A stretch of 64,000 nt of DNA from Bacillus sp. FJAT-22090 (GCF_007676755.1 NZ_VEBK01000003.1:372001-436000), one strand, 5' to 3'. Shown: positions 1 through 9,038, counted from the stretch's first letter. The notes: generated from the sequence alone by a model not told the origin. Translations and numbers: made by a program.

Positions 1-599
1 TGTTCTACTACTGTTGTTAGATCAGAATCATTCATATAGCCCCATACTTGATTAAACAATTGCTCTTTTGTGAGGACCTGTTTTGGATGCAAAGCAAGTG
101 TCTTTAATAATTGAAATTCAGTTTTTGTAAAGGGAACTACTTCATTCTTAATTGTCACTTCATACTTTTTCATATCAATCTTCAGGTTACCAAATATTAA
201 GACTTCTTCAATTACACTATCTTCTTTTGCTCTTCTTAAGTTGGCTATAATTCGTGCTTTGAGCTCCTTAATGCTGAAAGGTTTGTTTATGAAATCATCT
301 CCACCAATCATTAGTCCTTCAATTTTAGAGTTTTCACTACTATCAGCACTAATAAAAATAATTGGACAATTGAAATACTCCCTAATTTGCAGGCACAAAT
401 CAAAACCGTTTATGTCAGGTAGCATGACATCTAATAGAATTAGGTCTATTTCTTCCTTAAGCTGCTTAAGTGCATCAGTTCCATTAAAAGAAACTATTAC
501 ATCATACCCCTCGAGCATTAATGCATTTTTCAAAAAGTTAATTATTTCTAGTTCATCATCTACGATTAGTATCGTTTTTCCACCACTAATTTGAATCAC
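1..599 (-). CDS. OmpR-family response regulator (3' end outside window)
   Basis: DNA-binding response regulator, probably paired with a histidine kinase beyond the left edge. Residues 8-120 form a receiver domain with the acidic pair D14-D15, phosphoacceptor D57 in LILLDVMLPD, and the conserved lysine in INKPF. A winged-helix output domain follows (TKTEFQLLKTL, VLTKEQLFNQVWG) and is cut by the window edge. The GTG at 599 is the only reasonable start; it lies 3 nt after the stop of the upstream permease, in the same frame, with an AGGGG directly against it, so translation is probably coupled and the exact start is uncertain. It is last in the visible part of an operon with an ABC transporter, suggesting it controls that transporter. 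Confidence 0.88.
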   Translation of the reverse strand, partial: MIQISGGKTILIVDDELEIINFLKNALMLEGYDVIVSFNGTDALKQLKEEIDLILLDVMLPDINGFDLCLQIREYFNCPIIFISADSSENSKIEGLMIGGDDFINKPFSIKELKARIIANLRRAKEDSVIEEVLIFGNLKIDMKKYEVTIKNEVVPFTKTEFQLLKTLALHPKQVLTKEQLFNQVWGYMNDSDLTTVVE

Positions 600-602
600 C
601 CC

Positions 603-1370
603 TTAATCATATACATCTTTTTTACTCCAAATTAAAATAGTTATAAAGAACCCTATAGTTATTATAATACCATTAATAACAAAAAACGTTATATTCCCAT
701 TATTTATTAGATTGAATGTGTATTCACCAGCTATTAGAAAAAAAGAAAAGTTATCACTTATATAAAGTGAACCAACAATTAAAGCTAATATGATTATAAA
801 ATTTAGAACTGTATTTGAAAAAATGGAACATACAACATGTGCAATGATCATAATTGACATGAAAATTACGAATAATACACCGTAATACTTAGCCGTATAT
901 AAAAGCGCTCCAATTTGATTTAAATTTTCATGATTAAGTATTGATACAGACTTTACTTGCTCGGCACTAAAACTTCCATAGATAAAACTAACAACGAACC
1001 CAGAAATTAAAAACAACAAAACAATAATGAGTTGAGATATTATTTTGGAAATTACAAATTCTATTCTCTTACCCGGCTTTATCATGACCATTCGATAAGA
1101 ACCTGAACTTACTTCACCGCTAAAACTATCGATGAATAATAGGGGGAATATCAATAAACTGAGGATAATATAGACTTCTTTGGCTACAAGTACCGGTAAA
1201 TTTAAATTATTTAACGGTGCTTGCGTTTCCCGATTGTAGAAGCCCATATCAAAAAATGATAAAAAAGCACTACTTCCAATTATTATAATTAGATAAGCTA
1301 TAAATAAAACCAGTGTCTTTTTCCTAAATAATGCTCTTTCTAATTCACTTATTGTCAATGCTTTTAGCAT
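603..1370 (-). CDS. ABC-2 type permease subunit (second of pair)
   Basis: Integral membrane protein of about 255 aa with roughly six hydrophobic segments, an ABC-2 permease of the kind found in bacitracin (BcrB) and lantibiotic (LanE/LanG) protection exporters. I chose the internal ATG at 1370 (MLKALTISELERALF) because GAGGTG lies 7 nt before it; the longer frame back to 1415 would overlap the preceding gene and has no such site. The N-terminus resembles that of the preceding permease (ELERALFRKKT versus ELERLFLKKST), so the two probably arose by duplication and act as a heterodimer with the ATPase encoded two genes upstream. The substrate cannot be read from the sequence. Confidence 0.8.
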   Translation of the reverse strand: MLKALTISELERALFRKKTLVLFIAYLIIIIGSSAFLSFFDMGFYNRETQAPLNNLNLPVLVAKEVYIILSLLIFPLLFIDSFSGEVSSGSYRMVMIKPGKRIEFVISKIISQLIIVLLFLISGFVVSFIYGSFSAEQVKSVSILNHENLNQIGALLYTAKYYGVLFVIFMSIMIIAHVVCSIFSNTVLNFIIILALIVGSLYISDNFSFFLIAGEYTFNLINNGNITFFVINGIIITIGFFITILIWSKKDVYD

Positions 1371-1380
1371 AATAATCACC

Positions 1381-2193
1381 TCATATAAAATTATCCTTTT
1401 TATTTGATAAGACAATTGAAACGAACATACTTATAAACGAGTAAAGTAATAAAACGGCTATGTTCCAAATTAATATGTGATTGTTTCCAGCTAACATCAG
1501 AACCAGTCCTTGGTGTTGGATCATCGTTATAGAAGAAAACATTACATAAGGGATAGCCATATTAAAGCTTTGTAAAACTGTAGGATAAAGTAATGAAATT
1601 ATTAGGAAACCCATACCAAGACCTATCGCTCCCGTAATAGACTTACTTAAAGAGGAGAGCATTATATATACACTAGTCATAGTTAATAAACTAATATAAG
1701 CAAGAATGTAGTATTTTATATTGTAAAATATCACACCAATCCCAGATGTAGTTTTTGAGTGAAAAAATAATAGTATTTCTTCCTTATAATCAAAAACAAT
1801 AAAACCAATAACATAACTAAGCAAAAAATATATGGACATAAAAATAAAAAGGAAAATGGCGGTCGTTAATACTTTCGCCAATACAATGCTCCGATAAGTA
1901 TAAGATTTTTGAAGAACGAGTCTTAGTTGGCCTGTATGGTATTCCTGTGCAAAAAGTAAAACTACAACTACTAAGGCTACAACATTAAATGTCAACATTA
2001 ACTGCTCTGATAAACCCATAATGGGAAATGAGTTTGCAGTGGTAAATTCAGGGACACTTTCCGAAACAAAATGGTTATTTTCTCTGTAATATTTAGCGGA
2101 AAATACGAGAATTAAAGGAATACTAACCAAAAATAACCATGTGCTTTTTTTAAGAAATAACCTTTCTAATTCGACAAAAATAAGCTTTTTCAT
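1381..2193 (-). CDS. ABC-2 type permease subunit (first of pair)
   Basis: Membrane protein of 270 aa with about six transmembrane segments. The N-terminal MKKLIFVELERLFLKKSTW and the general pattern fit the ABC-2 permease family of antibiotic-peptide exporters and immunity pumps. Its ATG overlaps the stop codon of the ATPase gene (ATGA at 2190-2193), typical of translational coupling and equimolar subunit production. It should form the transmembrane part of an exporter together with the paralogous permease downstream and the ATPase upstream. Confidence 0.82.
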   Translation of the reverse strand: MKKLIFVELERLFLKKSTWLFLVSIPLILVFSAKYYRENNHFVSESVPEFTTANSFPIMGLSEQLMLTFNVVALVVVVLLFAQEYHTGQLRLVLQKSYTYRSIVLAKVLTTAIFLFIFMSIYFLLSYVIGFIVFDYKEEILLFFHSKTTSGIGVIFYNIKYYILAYISLLTMTSVYIMLSSLSKSITGAIGLGMGFLIISLLYPTVLQSFNMAIPYVMFSSITMIQHQGLVLMLAGNNHILIWNIAVLLLYSFISMFVSIVLSNKKDNFI

Positions 2194-2918
2194 CCGCTCA
2201 TCATCTCTAAAAACATATCTTCTAGATTTTTATTATCTCCTTTTTTAAGCTCCTGCGTCTGTCCATTCCAAATAATTGACCCATCTTTAATCATCACCCA
2301 GGAATTACAGATCATTTCTAATTCTTTTATAAAATGACTTGATATTAAAAAAGTTATACCTTGGTTGTTCCTCAACTCTAGGATGATTTCTCTTAGTTGC
2401 TTCATCCCCATAGGATCTAATCCGTTTGAAGGCTCATCAAGGATAATGAAGAGCGGATCACCTAAAAGTGCTTGTGCTATACCCAACCGTTGTTTCATAC
2501 CAAGTGAATAGTTTTTTACTTTATCATCCGCTCTCCCTTCTAGACCTACCGCTTTAAGCACATCGTTTACTTTTTCCTTTATGTTTTCTGAAGTGATTCC
2601 TTCCGTTAATCGGGCGAGATTCATTAGATTTCTACGTCCAGACATGTATGGAAAGAATACAGGGGACTCCACAATAGCACCAACTTGTTGCAGTGCTTTC
2701 CTTTTGTTGGTTTGAACATTAACTCCATTTACAAAGATTTCACCTTTTGTAGGATTAATAAGACCTGTCAACGCTCTTATTAATGTTGTTTTTCCAGAAC
2801 CATTTGGACCCACAAAACCACAGATATCACCCGTATCAATACTGAAAGATATGTTATTAAGCAGTATGCGGTTTCGAACTTTCTTGCTAACTTTATTAAT
2901 TTCTAACATTTTCTTCAC
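2190..2918 (-). CDS. ABC transporter ATP-binding protein, BcrA/LanF-like
   Basis: ATPase of 242 aa. Walker A is GPNGSGKTT near residue 38. The signature region reads YSLGMKQRLGIAQALLG, the degenerate LSGGQ form common in drug-resistance ATPases such as BcrA. Walker B is FIILDEPSNGLDP, followed by an H-loop SSH. The start is the GTG at 2918, placed about 9 nt after GGAGGAG. It is the first gene of a minus-strand operon: ATPase, permease, permease, response regulator. Self-protection against a cell-envelope-active peptide antibiotic is likely from family and context, but a bacteriocin or other substrate cannot be excluded. Confidence 0.88.
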   Translation of the reverse strand: MKKMLEINKVSKKVRNRILLNNISFSIDTGDICGFVGPNGSGKTTLIRALTGLINPTKGEIFVNGVNVQTNKRKALQQVGAIVESPVFFPYMSGRRNLMNLARLTEGITSENIKEKVNDVLKAVGLEGRADDKVKNYSLGMKQRLGIAQALLGDPLFIILDEPSNGLDPMGMKQLREIILELRNNQGITFLISSHFIKELEMICNSWVMIKDGSIIWNGQTQELKKGDNKNLEDMFLEMMSG

Positions 2919-3115
2919 CAGAATAATCTCCTCCTTTTTTTACAGAGTAACCATCAAATATAAAAAAAGTATAAAGAAACAAAAATAATACAAACACGCC
3001 CCCTGATTAATCAAATTCATCTAATTGTTTATTGGAAATTACACAATTATAAAGGAGCTTTTATGTAGAAATTGTTTTAATAGATGATTTTCGTAAACAA
3101 AAAATAGGATAGGTA

Positions 3116-3559
3116 TTGAGCGGGAACCACCCTGAGTATTATGAAATGAAAGTTGACACAAAAACTTTTCGCTCAGGAGGAAAATCTGGTTTATTAAAGG
3201 CAATAGCAAATGTCACAGAAAAGGAATTTGCAACAATGATGCAGAGCTTTCAAGCAAAGAAATACAAAAGAAAGCGAATTAAATTGTCTGGGTATTTAAA
3301 AACTGAAAATGCTACAAAATGTATTGTTTGGATGCAGATTGACAATCAAGATGGCGATATTATTCAATTCGATAATATGAATCAACGCAGCATTAAAGGT
3401 TCAACGGAATGGAACCAATATTCGATTGTATTAGATGTGCCAAAAGAAAGTTCTTTTATCCATTTTGGTGTACTCCTCAGAGGAAGGGGGAAGGTGTGAA
3501 TTGACAGTTTTACATTTGAAAATGTAGATATCCATACGCCAACAACAAATATGATATAA
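3116..3559 (+). pseudogene. Remnant of AraC-type regulator, C-terminal ligand domain
   Basis: From 3116 the frame encodes about 127 residues (for example FRSGGKSGLLKAIANV and IQFDNMNQRSIKGSTEW) resembling the C-terminal domain I recall from Bacillus/Paenibacillus AraC-type regulators. A TGA at 3497-3499 interrupts it after GRGKV, but the same frame runs on as IDSFTFENVDIHTPTTNMI to a TAA at 3557-3559; intact relatives have tryptophan there, so one TGG-to-TGA change explains the stop. The N-terminal DNA-binding half is missing and an in-frame TAG lies just before the first usable codon. It is therefore a truncated, nonfunctional copy. Confidence 0.75.
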
Positions 3560-3872
3560 AAAGAAAAACTACTGGGACACCCTTCTAATTTATCATTTAC
3601 AGAGTGATGACATGTACGTTGCAGCATACACTATATATAATAATATTATCGAAGGCATGCTGCTATAGTTAAGAAATTTAAAAATACCTCCTAAATTAGC
3701 ATGGATATTTAGACCAACATAGAAGTTTCTACTGATGTCTTGGGAAAAGAATTATAAAAGGACACAATAGCACTTTTATTGCGTTGAGAATTATTTATTC
3801 AATTTAGCGCTTTTCTTTTTTTAAATGGTTTGATATGTGATAATGAAAGAAAAATGAAATTCGAGGATACCT
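3560..3872. other. Intergenic stretch with no recognised feature
   Basis: About 310 bp between the decayed regulator and the methyltransferase gene. I see no open frame with a ribosome binding site, no RNA element and no strong hairpin. A TGATAAT near 3838 could serve as a -10 for the downstream gene, but its -35 is poor. The stretch may be residue of the degraded regulator locus. Confidence 0.4.
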
Positions 3873-5066
3873 ATGATGCGAAAAGAACTAGATATAAAAG
3901 TAAAAGACTCCCTAGCACAAGATTTACAGAAAGGAGTTCCGATCCTACTGAAAGACGGTTTTACCGACATAGATTCCTTAAACGATGGAGCAATTATAAA
4001 ACTACGTAACCCTTCCGACAAGTTTGTTGGAAAAGGATATGTCGGAAAGCAAAATAAAGGGATAGGCTGGCTTTTGACTAAAAATGAAAATGAGCCAATA
4101 GATACTGCTTTCTTTCATAAGAAAATAACTACAGCGATTAAACAGCGTACAGATTACTTTGATAATAAGGATACAACTGCCTTCCGTGTATTTAACGGAG
4201 AAGGTGATGGTATTGGTGGCTTAACGATTGATTATTTCGACGGGTTTTACTTAATTAGCTGGTATAGCGAAGGGATCTATTCCTTTAAAGATACGATTTT
4301 GGAGGCTTTGGAGACAGCTGTCTCCTTTAAAGGAATTTATGAGAAGAAACGTTTTGATACGAAAGGGCAATATTTAGAGGATGATGATTTTGTTAAAGGA
4401 GAACGTGGTGAGTTTCCACTGATCGTAAAAGAATATGGACAAAATTTTGCTATTTATCTGAACGACGGGGCAATGGTTGGCGTGTTTTTAGACCAACGTG
4501 ATGTTCGTAAAACAATTCGAGACTCTTATGCGAAAGGAAAAAATGTCCTTAATACCTTTTCTTACACTGGGGCTTTTTCTGTTTTTGCTGCAGCAGGTGG
4601 TGCAAAAAAAACAACAAGTGTGGACCTTGCAAAACGAAGCTTAAGCAAAACGACCGAGCAATTTGAAGTGAACGGTATCGATGCAGCAAACCAAGACATT
4701 ATTGTTATGGACGTATTCGATTACTTCAAATATGCTAAACGAAAAGAATTAGCCTTTGATATGGTAATTCTTGATCCTCCAAGCTTTGCACGTTCAAAGA
4801 AATATACATTTAGCTCTGCGAAGGATTACACTAATCTTTTAAAAGACGCAATCGCTATTACAGAGAAGAACGGGATCATCGTAGCATCTACAAACAATGC
4901 AACATTTGGAATGAAAAAGTTTAAAACTTTTGTAGAAAAAGCTTTTAAAGACATTAATCGTAAATATTCAATTGAAGAAGAATTTTCACTTCCTAGTGAT
5001 TTTAGAACCTCCCCTCTTTTCAAAGAAGGAAATTATTTGAAAGTATTGTTTGTGAGAGCAATATAA
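3873..5066 (+). CDS. Class I SAM-dependent rRNA methyltransferase (RlmI/YwbD-like)
   Basis: A 397-aa cytosolic enzyme with an N-terminal PUA-like RNA-binding domain (about residues 1-80), a linking domain, and a Rossmann methyltransferase domain from about residue 200. NTFSYTGAFSVFAAAGG is the SAM-binding motif, SVDLAKRSL supplies the acidic ribose ligand, and DPPSFARSKK is the catalytic motif IV of RlmI-type 23S rRNA cytosine-C5 methyltransferases. B. subtilis YwbD has the same architecture. GAGGA at 3863-3867 is 5 nt before ATG 3873 and 8 nt before a second ATG at 3876, so either may be used. The gene is monocistronic with its own terminator. Confidence 0.87.
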   Translation: MMRKELDIKVKDSLAQDLQKGVPILLKDGFTDIDSLNDGAIIKLRNPSDKFVGKGYVGKQNKGIGWLLTKNENEPIDTAFFHKKITTAIKQRTDYFDNKDTTAFRVFNGEGDGIGGLTIDYFDGFYLISWYSEGIYSFKDTILEALETAVSFKGIYEKKRFDTKGQYLEDDDFVKGERGEFPLIVKEYGQNFAIYLNDGAMVGVFLDQRDVRKTIRDSYAKGKNVLNTFSYTGAFSVFAAAGGAKKTTSVDLAKRSLSKTTEQFEVNGIDAANQDIIVMDVFDYFKYAKRKELAFDMVILDPPSFARSKKYTFSSAKDYTNLLKDAIAITEKNGIIVASTNNATFGMKKFKTFVEKAFKDINRKYSIEEEFSLPSDFRTSPLFKEGNYLKVLFVRAI

Positions 5067-5082
5067 TATAAATCCTTTACGC

Positions 5083-5113
5083 AGCGCCTGAAGATATCTT
5101 CTGGCGCTTTTTA
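5083..5113 (+). terminator. Intrinsic terminator after the RlmI-like gene
   Basis: AGCGCC pairs with GGCGCT, extended after a T-T mismatch by GAAGA/TCTTC, and is followed by a short T run. It lies 16 nt after the stop codon. Confidence 0.75.
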
Positions 5114-5235
5114 CATTTGTAAAATAAATGAAACTATTATCATTAACCTACGTAAAATTACTATGTATTTAGAATTGTCCAAACTTAAACAAAAGATTTC
5201 AGATACACAAATAAATTTTCGGAGGGGTAGTTCTT

Positions 5236-5562
5236 ATGAAAAAAAGTTATATTGTGTTAACAACAATAGCTATCGAAACAGTGGTACTTTGGGGAGTTTC
5301 GCTTTTTTTCGAATGGGGTTTCATTGATACAATATTTTTAGGGGGAATTGCTATATTCGGTTGTGTTTGGTTGTCTCAGTTGTATTTTAACCAAAACAAT
5401 AATCAATTTAATGGCTATACAAAGGGATGGACTGGGCAAAACAGCGGTGGTATAAAGCAATTTCATTTCAAAATGTCCCCCATCACTTTGGGTCTTTTAA
5501 TATTTGCAGGAATCAGTTTTTTTATAACTATTATTATGTATTATCCTTACTTTTTAAGTTAA
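5236..5562 (+). CDS. Small membrane protein of unknown function
   Basis: A 108-aa protein with an N-terminal pair of hydrophobic helices (about 5-25 and 32-50), a polar asparagine/glycine-rich middle (NQNNNQFNGYTKGW), and a C-terminal helix (about 82-105). GGAGGGG sits at a good distance before ATG 5236. The layout is reminiscent of DUF3899-type membrane proteins, but I cannot confirm that. It is 24 nt ahead of another small membrane protein gene and probably cotranscribed with it. Confidence 0.6.
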   Translation: MKKSYIVLTTIAIETVVLWGVSLFFEWGFIDTIFLGGIAIFGCVWLSQLYFNQNNNQFNGYTKGWTGQNSGGIKQFHFKMSPITLGLLIFAGISFFITIIMYYPYFLS

Positions 5563-5586
5563 ACCAAAACAGAATGGAGTTTTAAA

Positions 5587-5871
5587 ATGAGCAATGCAAT
5601 TGTTCTTGCTAGTTTAATAATCTTTGGTGGTGTATTTCTTGGATTTATTTTGACTTTGAAAAAGAGCATTAAAAGAAAGTTAATCATTTGGGGACTTATT
5701 ACCATTTTTATTTTTACTCCATTTTTCGGTTGGATCATTAGCATTACTATTGGAATTATAGAAGGAGACGGATTTGCAGCGGTTGGAATGATGATGTTGT
5801 TGTTCCCTGCATTTTTTATCATTGGTATAGTTCTTTTGATTGTAGGTTTTTTTAGAAAAGAAGCTTTTTAA
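5587..5871 (+). CDS. Small membrane protein of unknown function
   Basis: A 94-aa, almost entirely hydrophobic protein with three predicted membrane helices (about 4-24, 31-55 and 65-88) separated by short basic loops (KKSIKRK). GGAG lies about 8 nt before ATG 5587. It follows another small membrane protein gene and probably shares its transcript. No family is recognised. Confidence 0.6.
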   Translation: MSNAIVLASLIIFGGVFLGFILTLKKSIKRKLIIWGLITIFIFTPFFGWIISITIGIIEGDGFAAVGMMMLLFPAFFIIGIVLLIVGFFRKEAF

Positions 5872-5946
5872 CCTATGTTAGACTTCCAGCTACCTATGTT
5901 GCATTAAGTAAGTCATTACCTATATGGTTGCTTGCCAAGTCGCATA

Positions 5947-6102
5947 TTGATTGAAAAAAGAGAGAATATTCGCTCCATCCAATTTATTATTAATCATCTA
6001 ATTGGAATAGTTGCTTTAGTTTTATATGTGGTTGTTTTTTACATATGCCTTTTTAGAAGAAATCGAACAATGGACATTATAAATTTTAATACGGGAGAAT
6101 AA
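5947..6102 (+). pseudogene. Possible remnant of a membrane-protein gene
   Basis: The 5872-6158 gap contains a coding-like stretch. From TTG 5947 the frame reads LIEKRENIRSIQFIINHLIG, then a hydrophobic helix and a basic tail, to a TAA at 6100-6102. There is no ribosome binding site, and hydrophobic fragments appear in other frames just upstream (LPIWLLAKS). This looks like the end of a decayed membrane protein, but a 51-aa peptide cannot be excluded. Confidence 0.3.
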
Positions 6103-6158
6103 CAGCAAACCTTATAAGTATTGGTATTTGAAAGGCAAGGAGATTGTATATAAAAAGG

Positions 6159-6198
6159 AAAAGTCCTTAGAAGAAAATATAACCTCCTAGGGACTTTT
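6159..6198 (-). terminator. Terminator for the YisP-like gene
   Basis: AAAAGTCCTTAG at 6159-6170 pairs, with one wobble, with CTAGGGACTTTT at 6187-6198. Both flanks are A/T-rich, so it may act in both directions. It lies 4 nt after the minus-strand stop codon. Confidence 0.7.
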
Positions 6199-6202
6199 AT
6201 CA

Positions 6203-7024
6203 TTAAACCTCGGCCTGCACTTCTTCCACAGTTGCTTCTACTTCCGCGCGAGTCATTTTTTCTTTTCCACTCTTCAAAGCTTTTAAAGTTTTATGTGCAA
6301 GTGCTAGTGGTAGCTTGCAAAACAGGACAATGCTTTTTCGGTTAATACTTTTAATGTATTCGTCTGCCCTTGCTAAATTGCCTTCCGCATAGTGAAACAT
6401 GTCTTCACGGGTCCAGCCCTCTGGGAAAAACTGTACTCCTCTTTCGCTATCTTCGTCTTTGTTTCGCAGAATATTTACTGCTTGAAGTCCTCGACCGTAT
6501 GCAATTGCCAGTTCTCGGTCCGTATCTATATCTGCATTCCACTTCCATAAGTCAGAAAGCATCACGCCTACAAGACCTGCGACATAATATGTATACTCAT
6601 CAAGATCTTCTTTCGTTTTCACTTGCCAATTCTTTTCTACCCATTTGGCCATCCCTTCGGCCATTTCACTTGTAGATTCTTTTACCTTATCTACTAAGTC
6701 GGTTGGACAAATAGTTAGCCAATCTCCTAGTCTCAAAGATACCTCTGGAAGTATATCCTTATAAGGCTCCACTAGCTGTCTGTATTCTTCGGCATCAAAT
6801 TCTGTTTTCAACATTTTACTCGTTTCACGCAATAATGCTTGTTTTTCCTTCGATCCTAGTGCTTCGTGATCCTCTATCTCATCAATCGCTCGCATGCATA
6901 AATAAGCTGAAGCTACGGCCTTCTTTAGTTTCGGTTCCAAAAAAGTGATTGGGATATAAAATGTTCTGCTTGTTTTTTTTAGCATGTCCATTGCTTCTTT
7001 TTGTAAGGCTGTTCCTTCACGCAC
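6203..7024 (-). CDS. yisP: Squalene/phytoene synthase-family protein, YisP-like
   Basis: A 273-aa all-alpha isoprenoid-synthase fold protein. The first aspartate-rich motif is DEIED. The second, which is DxxxD in true head-to-head synthases, reads NKDED within NILRNKDEDSERG, so its first Asp is Asn. B. subtilis YisP is reported to be a farnesyl diphosphate phosphatase making farnesol, with an altered second motif, and this protein resembles it in length and in GRGLQAVNILRN and FFPEGW. No carotenoid desaturase lies nearby, which also argues against a CrtM role. The start is GTG 7024, 7 nt after GGAGG. It is transcribed alone. Confidence 0.72.
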   Translation of the reverse strand: MREGTALQKEAMDMLKKTSRTFYIPITFLEPKLKKAVASAYLCMRAIDEIEDHEALGSKEKQALLRETSKMLKTEFDAEEYRQLVEPYKDILPEVSLRLGDWLTICPTDLVDKVKESTSEMAEGMAKWVEKNWQVKTKEDLDEYTYYVAGLVGVMLSDLWKWNADIDTDRELAIAYGRGLQAVNILRNKDEDSERGVQFFPEGWTREDMFHYAEGNLARADEYIKSINRKSIVLFCKLPLALAHKTLKALKSGKEKMTRAEVEATVEEVQAEV

Positions 7025-7102
7025 TACTAGTCCTCCATTTCACAATCAAATACTCTACGTACTATTGTATCGGATTTTCATGAAAAGACAAAATGACTTC
7101 CT

Positions 7103-7834
7103 TTATAGATTACGTAAATCACTTAGCACATCTATTTGATAGAATTGATCACTTTCGATTAGTTGAATAAGTGTCGCAGCGACGTCTTCTGGACTACTTA
7201 ACTTTCCAGTCGTTTTATAATCTTTAAATCGGTCAACTAGAGGAAACGCTGATTCTTTAGATTGACGTATTGTTCCCTGCATATTCGTGTCAATTATTCC
7301 TGGAGCAATAGAAATTAACCTTACTCCATTTTCCTTTTTCAATTCTTCCAAGTGCACTGCTTCTGTAAATCGATCTAGTCCAGCTTTTCCAGCACAATAA
7401 CTGCTCCAGCCTTCATAAGCATTGCGACCGGCTCCAGATGAAATTTGAATAACCTTTTTCGGAATAGCCTTTTCCGCTAACATTTTAATAAATGCATTCG
7501 TTAAAATCATTGGTGCTGCTAAATTAACGGCAATACTTTTAGCAACAAGATCACTGTCCAGCTCTCCAGCCATTCCTATTGGTTCAATTGTTCCCGCATT
7601 ATTGATGAGGGTGAAGGAAGTTGCTTTCTCGACTGTCTCATAAACGATCTTTTCCATTGTGTCCCCGAGTTTCGAAGTTACCGCTAAATCAAATAGAACA
7701 TGGTGATAATTCTCATGCTCAATCCCATTTTCTCTTCTTGCAATCCCGTAAACCGTCTTGCCCAATTTTAATAATTGATTGGTAAGCTCTAAACCTATCC
7801 CGCTCGTAGTACCGGTAATTATATAAATATGCAT
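7103..7834 (-). CDS. yueD: SDR-family oxidoreductase, benzil reductase YueD-like
   Basis: A 243-aa short-chain dehydrogenase. The N-terminal TGTTSGIG binds NADP(H), LINNAG is the NNAG motif, the catalytic Ser is in ISSGAGR, and the Tyr/Lys pair is in YCAGKAG (YxxxK). Length and motifs match B. subtilis YueD, an NADPH-dependent benzil-to-(S)-benzoin reductase whose physiological substrate is unclear. AAGGAG lies 7 nt before ATG 7834. It starts 28 nt after a multidrug-efflux gene and probably belongs to the same MerR-controlled transcript. Confidence 0.8.
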   Translation of the reverse strand: MHIYIITGTTSGIGLELTNQLLKLGKTVYGIARRENGIEHENYHHVLFDLAVTSKLGDTMEKIVYETVEKATSFTLINNAGTIEPIGMAGELDSDLVAKSIAVNLAAPMILTNAFIKMLAEKAIPKKVIQISSGAGRNAYEGWSSYCAGKAGLDRFTEAVHLEELKKENGVRLISIAPGIIDTNMQGTIRQSKESAFPLVDRFKDYKTTGKLSSPEDVAATLIQLIESDQFYQIDVLSDLRNL

Positions 7835-7862
7835 TTCTTTGCTCCTTTCAATTTATGAAGCT

Positions 7863-9038
7863 TTAATTAGCTCGTTCTTTCCAAAACAACGTTATCCCAA
7901 AGCTAAGTGCAAGGACGAACATGGCTAGTACATATGGATAATTGACATTCACATCAAATAAAATTCCCGCTATCCCAGGGCCTATTATATTTCCTACACT
8001 CGTAAAAGTAGAATTCAATCCCCCTACAAAGCCTTGCTCATCCCCAGCCATTTTGGACAAATACGTTGTCAATGCAGGACGTATTAGATCAAACATCAAG
8101 AAAATGACAAAAGTCACAAGCAATATTGACCAATACGCCGATACTTTAATCATAGCAAATATGAATACCGCCGATACACCCATACAAACTTGTATTAGCC
8201 TAATCTCTCCAATTCTTCCGACGATACGGTCAAAAGACAACACTTGTGCAATAACACCGAGTACTCCGCTAACTGAAATGATTAACGCGATATCTTTTGG
8301 TGTAAATGCAAACTTATGATCAACAAACAAAGAATAGACTGTTTCAAAAGCTGCCAAGCCAAAACTGGAAACTAGAATGATCAACATAGGAATCAAGTAA
8401 ATTGGTTCCAATAATTTACGGAACCCTGATTTTGCTGCTTGTTTATCTGTTTTCTTTTCTTCTATTTCTGGTCGTTTAGGTTCCTTTAATATAATAAGGG
8501 AAAAAACAGAACCCAAGAACCCTAATGCTGCTGCAAAAAAGAAAGGAAGTCTTGTTCCATATTCAGCTAAAAATCCACCAATTCCAGGACCTATAATAAA
8601 ACCTGTACTAATAGCTGCTGCTAAGTAGCCCATTGCTTTTGGTCTTTCTTTTAAAGAGGTGACATCTGCTACAAATGCCGTTACTGCTGGCATAATGAAT
8701 GCAGCACTAACTCCACCTAACATCCGAGAAATATATAGCACCGTTACATCTTTCCCAAATCCGAAAAGCATCTCGGATAACGCAAAAAGAAGCATACCAA
8801 TCACAATCATTTTTTTGCGTCCAAACATATCAACCCATTTACCTGCAATAGGGGATACTAATAATTGTATAAATGCAAAGGCTGCCACTAAGTACCCCAT
8901 TGTAGCACCTTCCAGATCCATTTCTCTCATCAATGAGGGCATTACCGGAATTACTAGTCCTATTCCTAAAAACACTACAAATAAATTTACAAGTACTAAA
9001 TATATTGTCTTATTTAAACTACTTTTTTGCATAACCAT
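7863..9038 (-). CDS. MFS multidrug efflux transporter, Bmr/Blt-like
   Basis: Twelve-helix major-facilitator pump of about 391 aa, probably a proton-coupled exporter of lipophilic cations and dyes. Motif A GKWVDMFGRKK lies between helices 2 and 3, and the motif C-like GPGIGGFLAE marks the drug:H+ antiporter family. I place the start at ATG 9038 (MVMQKSSLNKT) because AGGAG is 7 nt upstream; ATG 9044 is only 1 nt from it. The gene sits directly behind a MerR-family regulator, with a MerR-type promoter in the 71-bp gap, as expected for drug-inducible expression. Confidence 0.85.
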   Translation of the reverse strand: MVMQKSSLNKTIYLVLVNLFVVFLGIGLVIPVMPSLMREMDLEGATMGYLVAAFAFIQLLVSPIAGKWVDMFGRKKMIVIGMLLFALSEMLFGFGKDVTVLYISRMLGGVSAAFIMPAVTAFVADVTSLKERPKAMGYLAAAISTGFIIGPGIGGFLAEYGTRLPFFFAAALGFLGSVFSLIILKEPKRPEIEEKKTDKQAAKSGFRKLLEPIYLIPMLIILVSSFGLAAFETVYSLFVDHKFAFTPKDIALIISVSGVLGVIAQVLSFDRIVGRIGEIRLIQVCMGVSAVFIFAMIKVSAYWSILLVTFVIFLMFDLIRPALTTYLSKMAGDEQGFVGGLNSTFTSVGNIIGPGIAGILFDVNVNYPYVLAMFVLALSFGITLFWKERAN

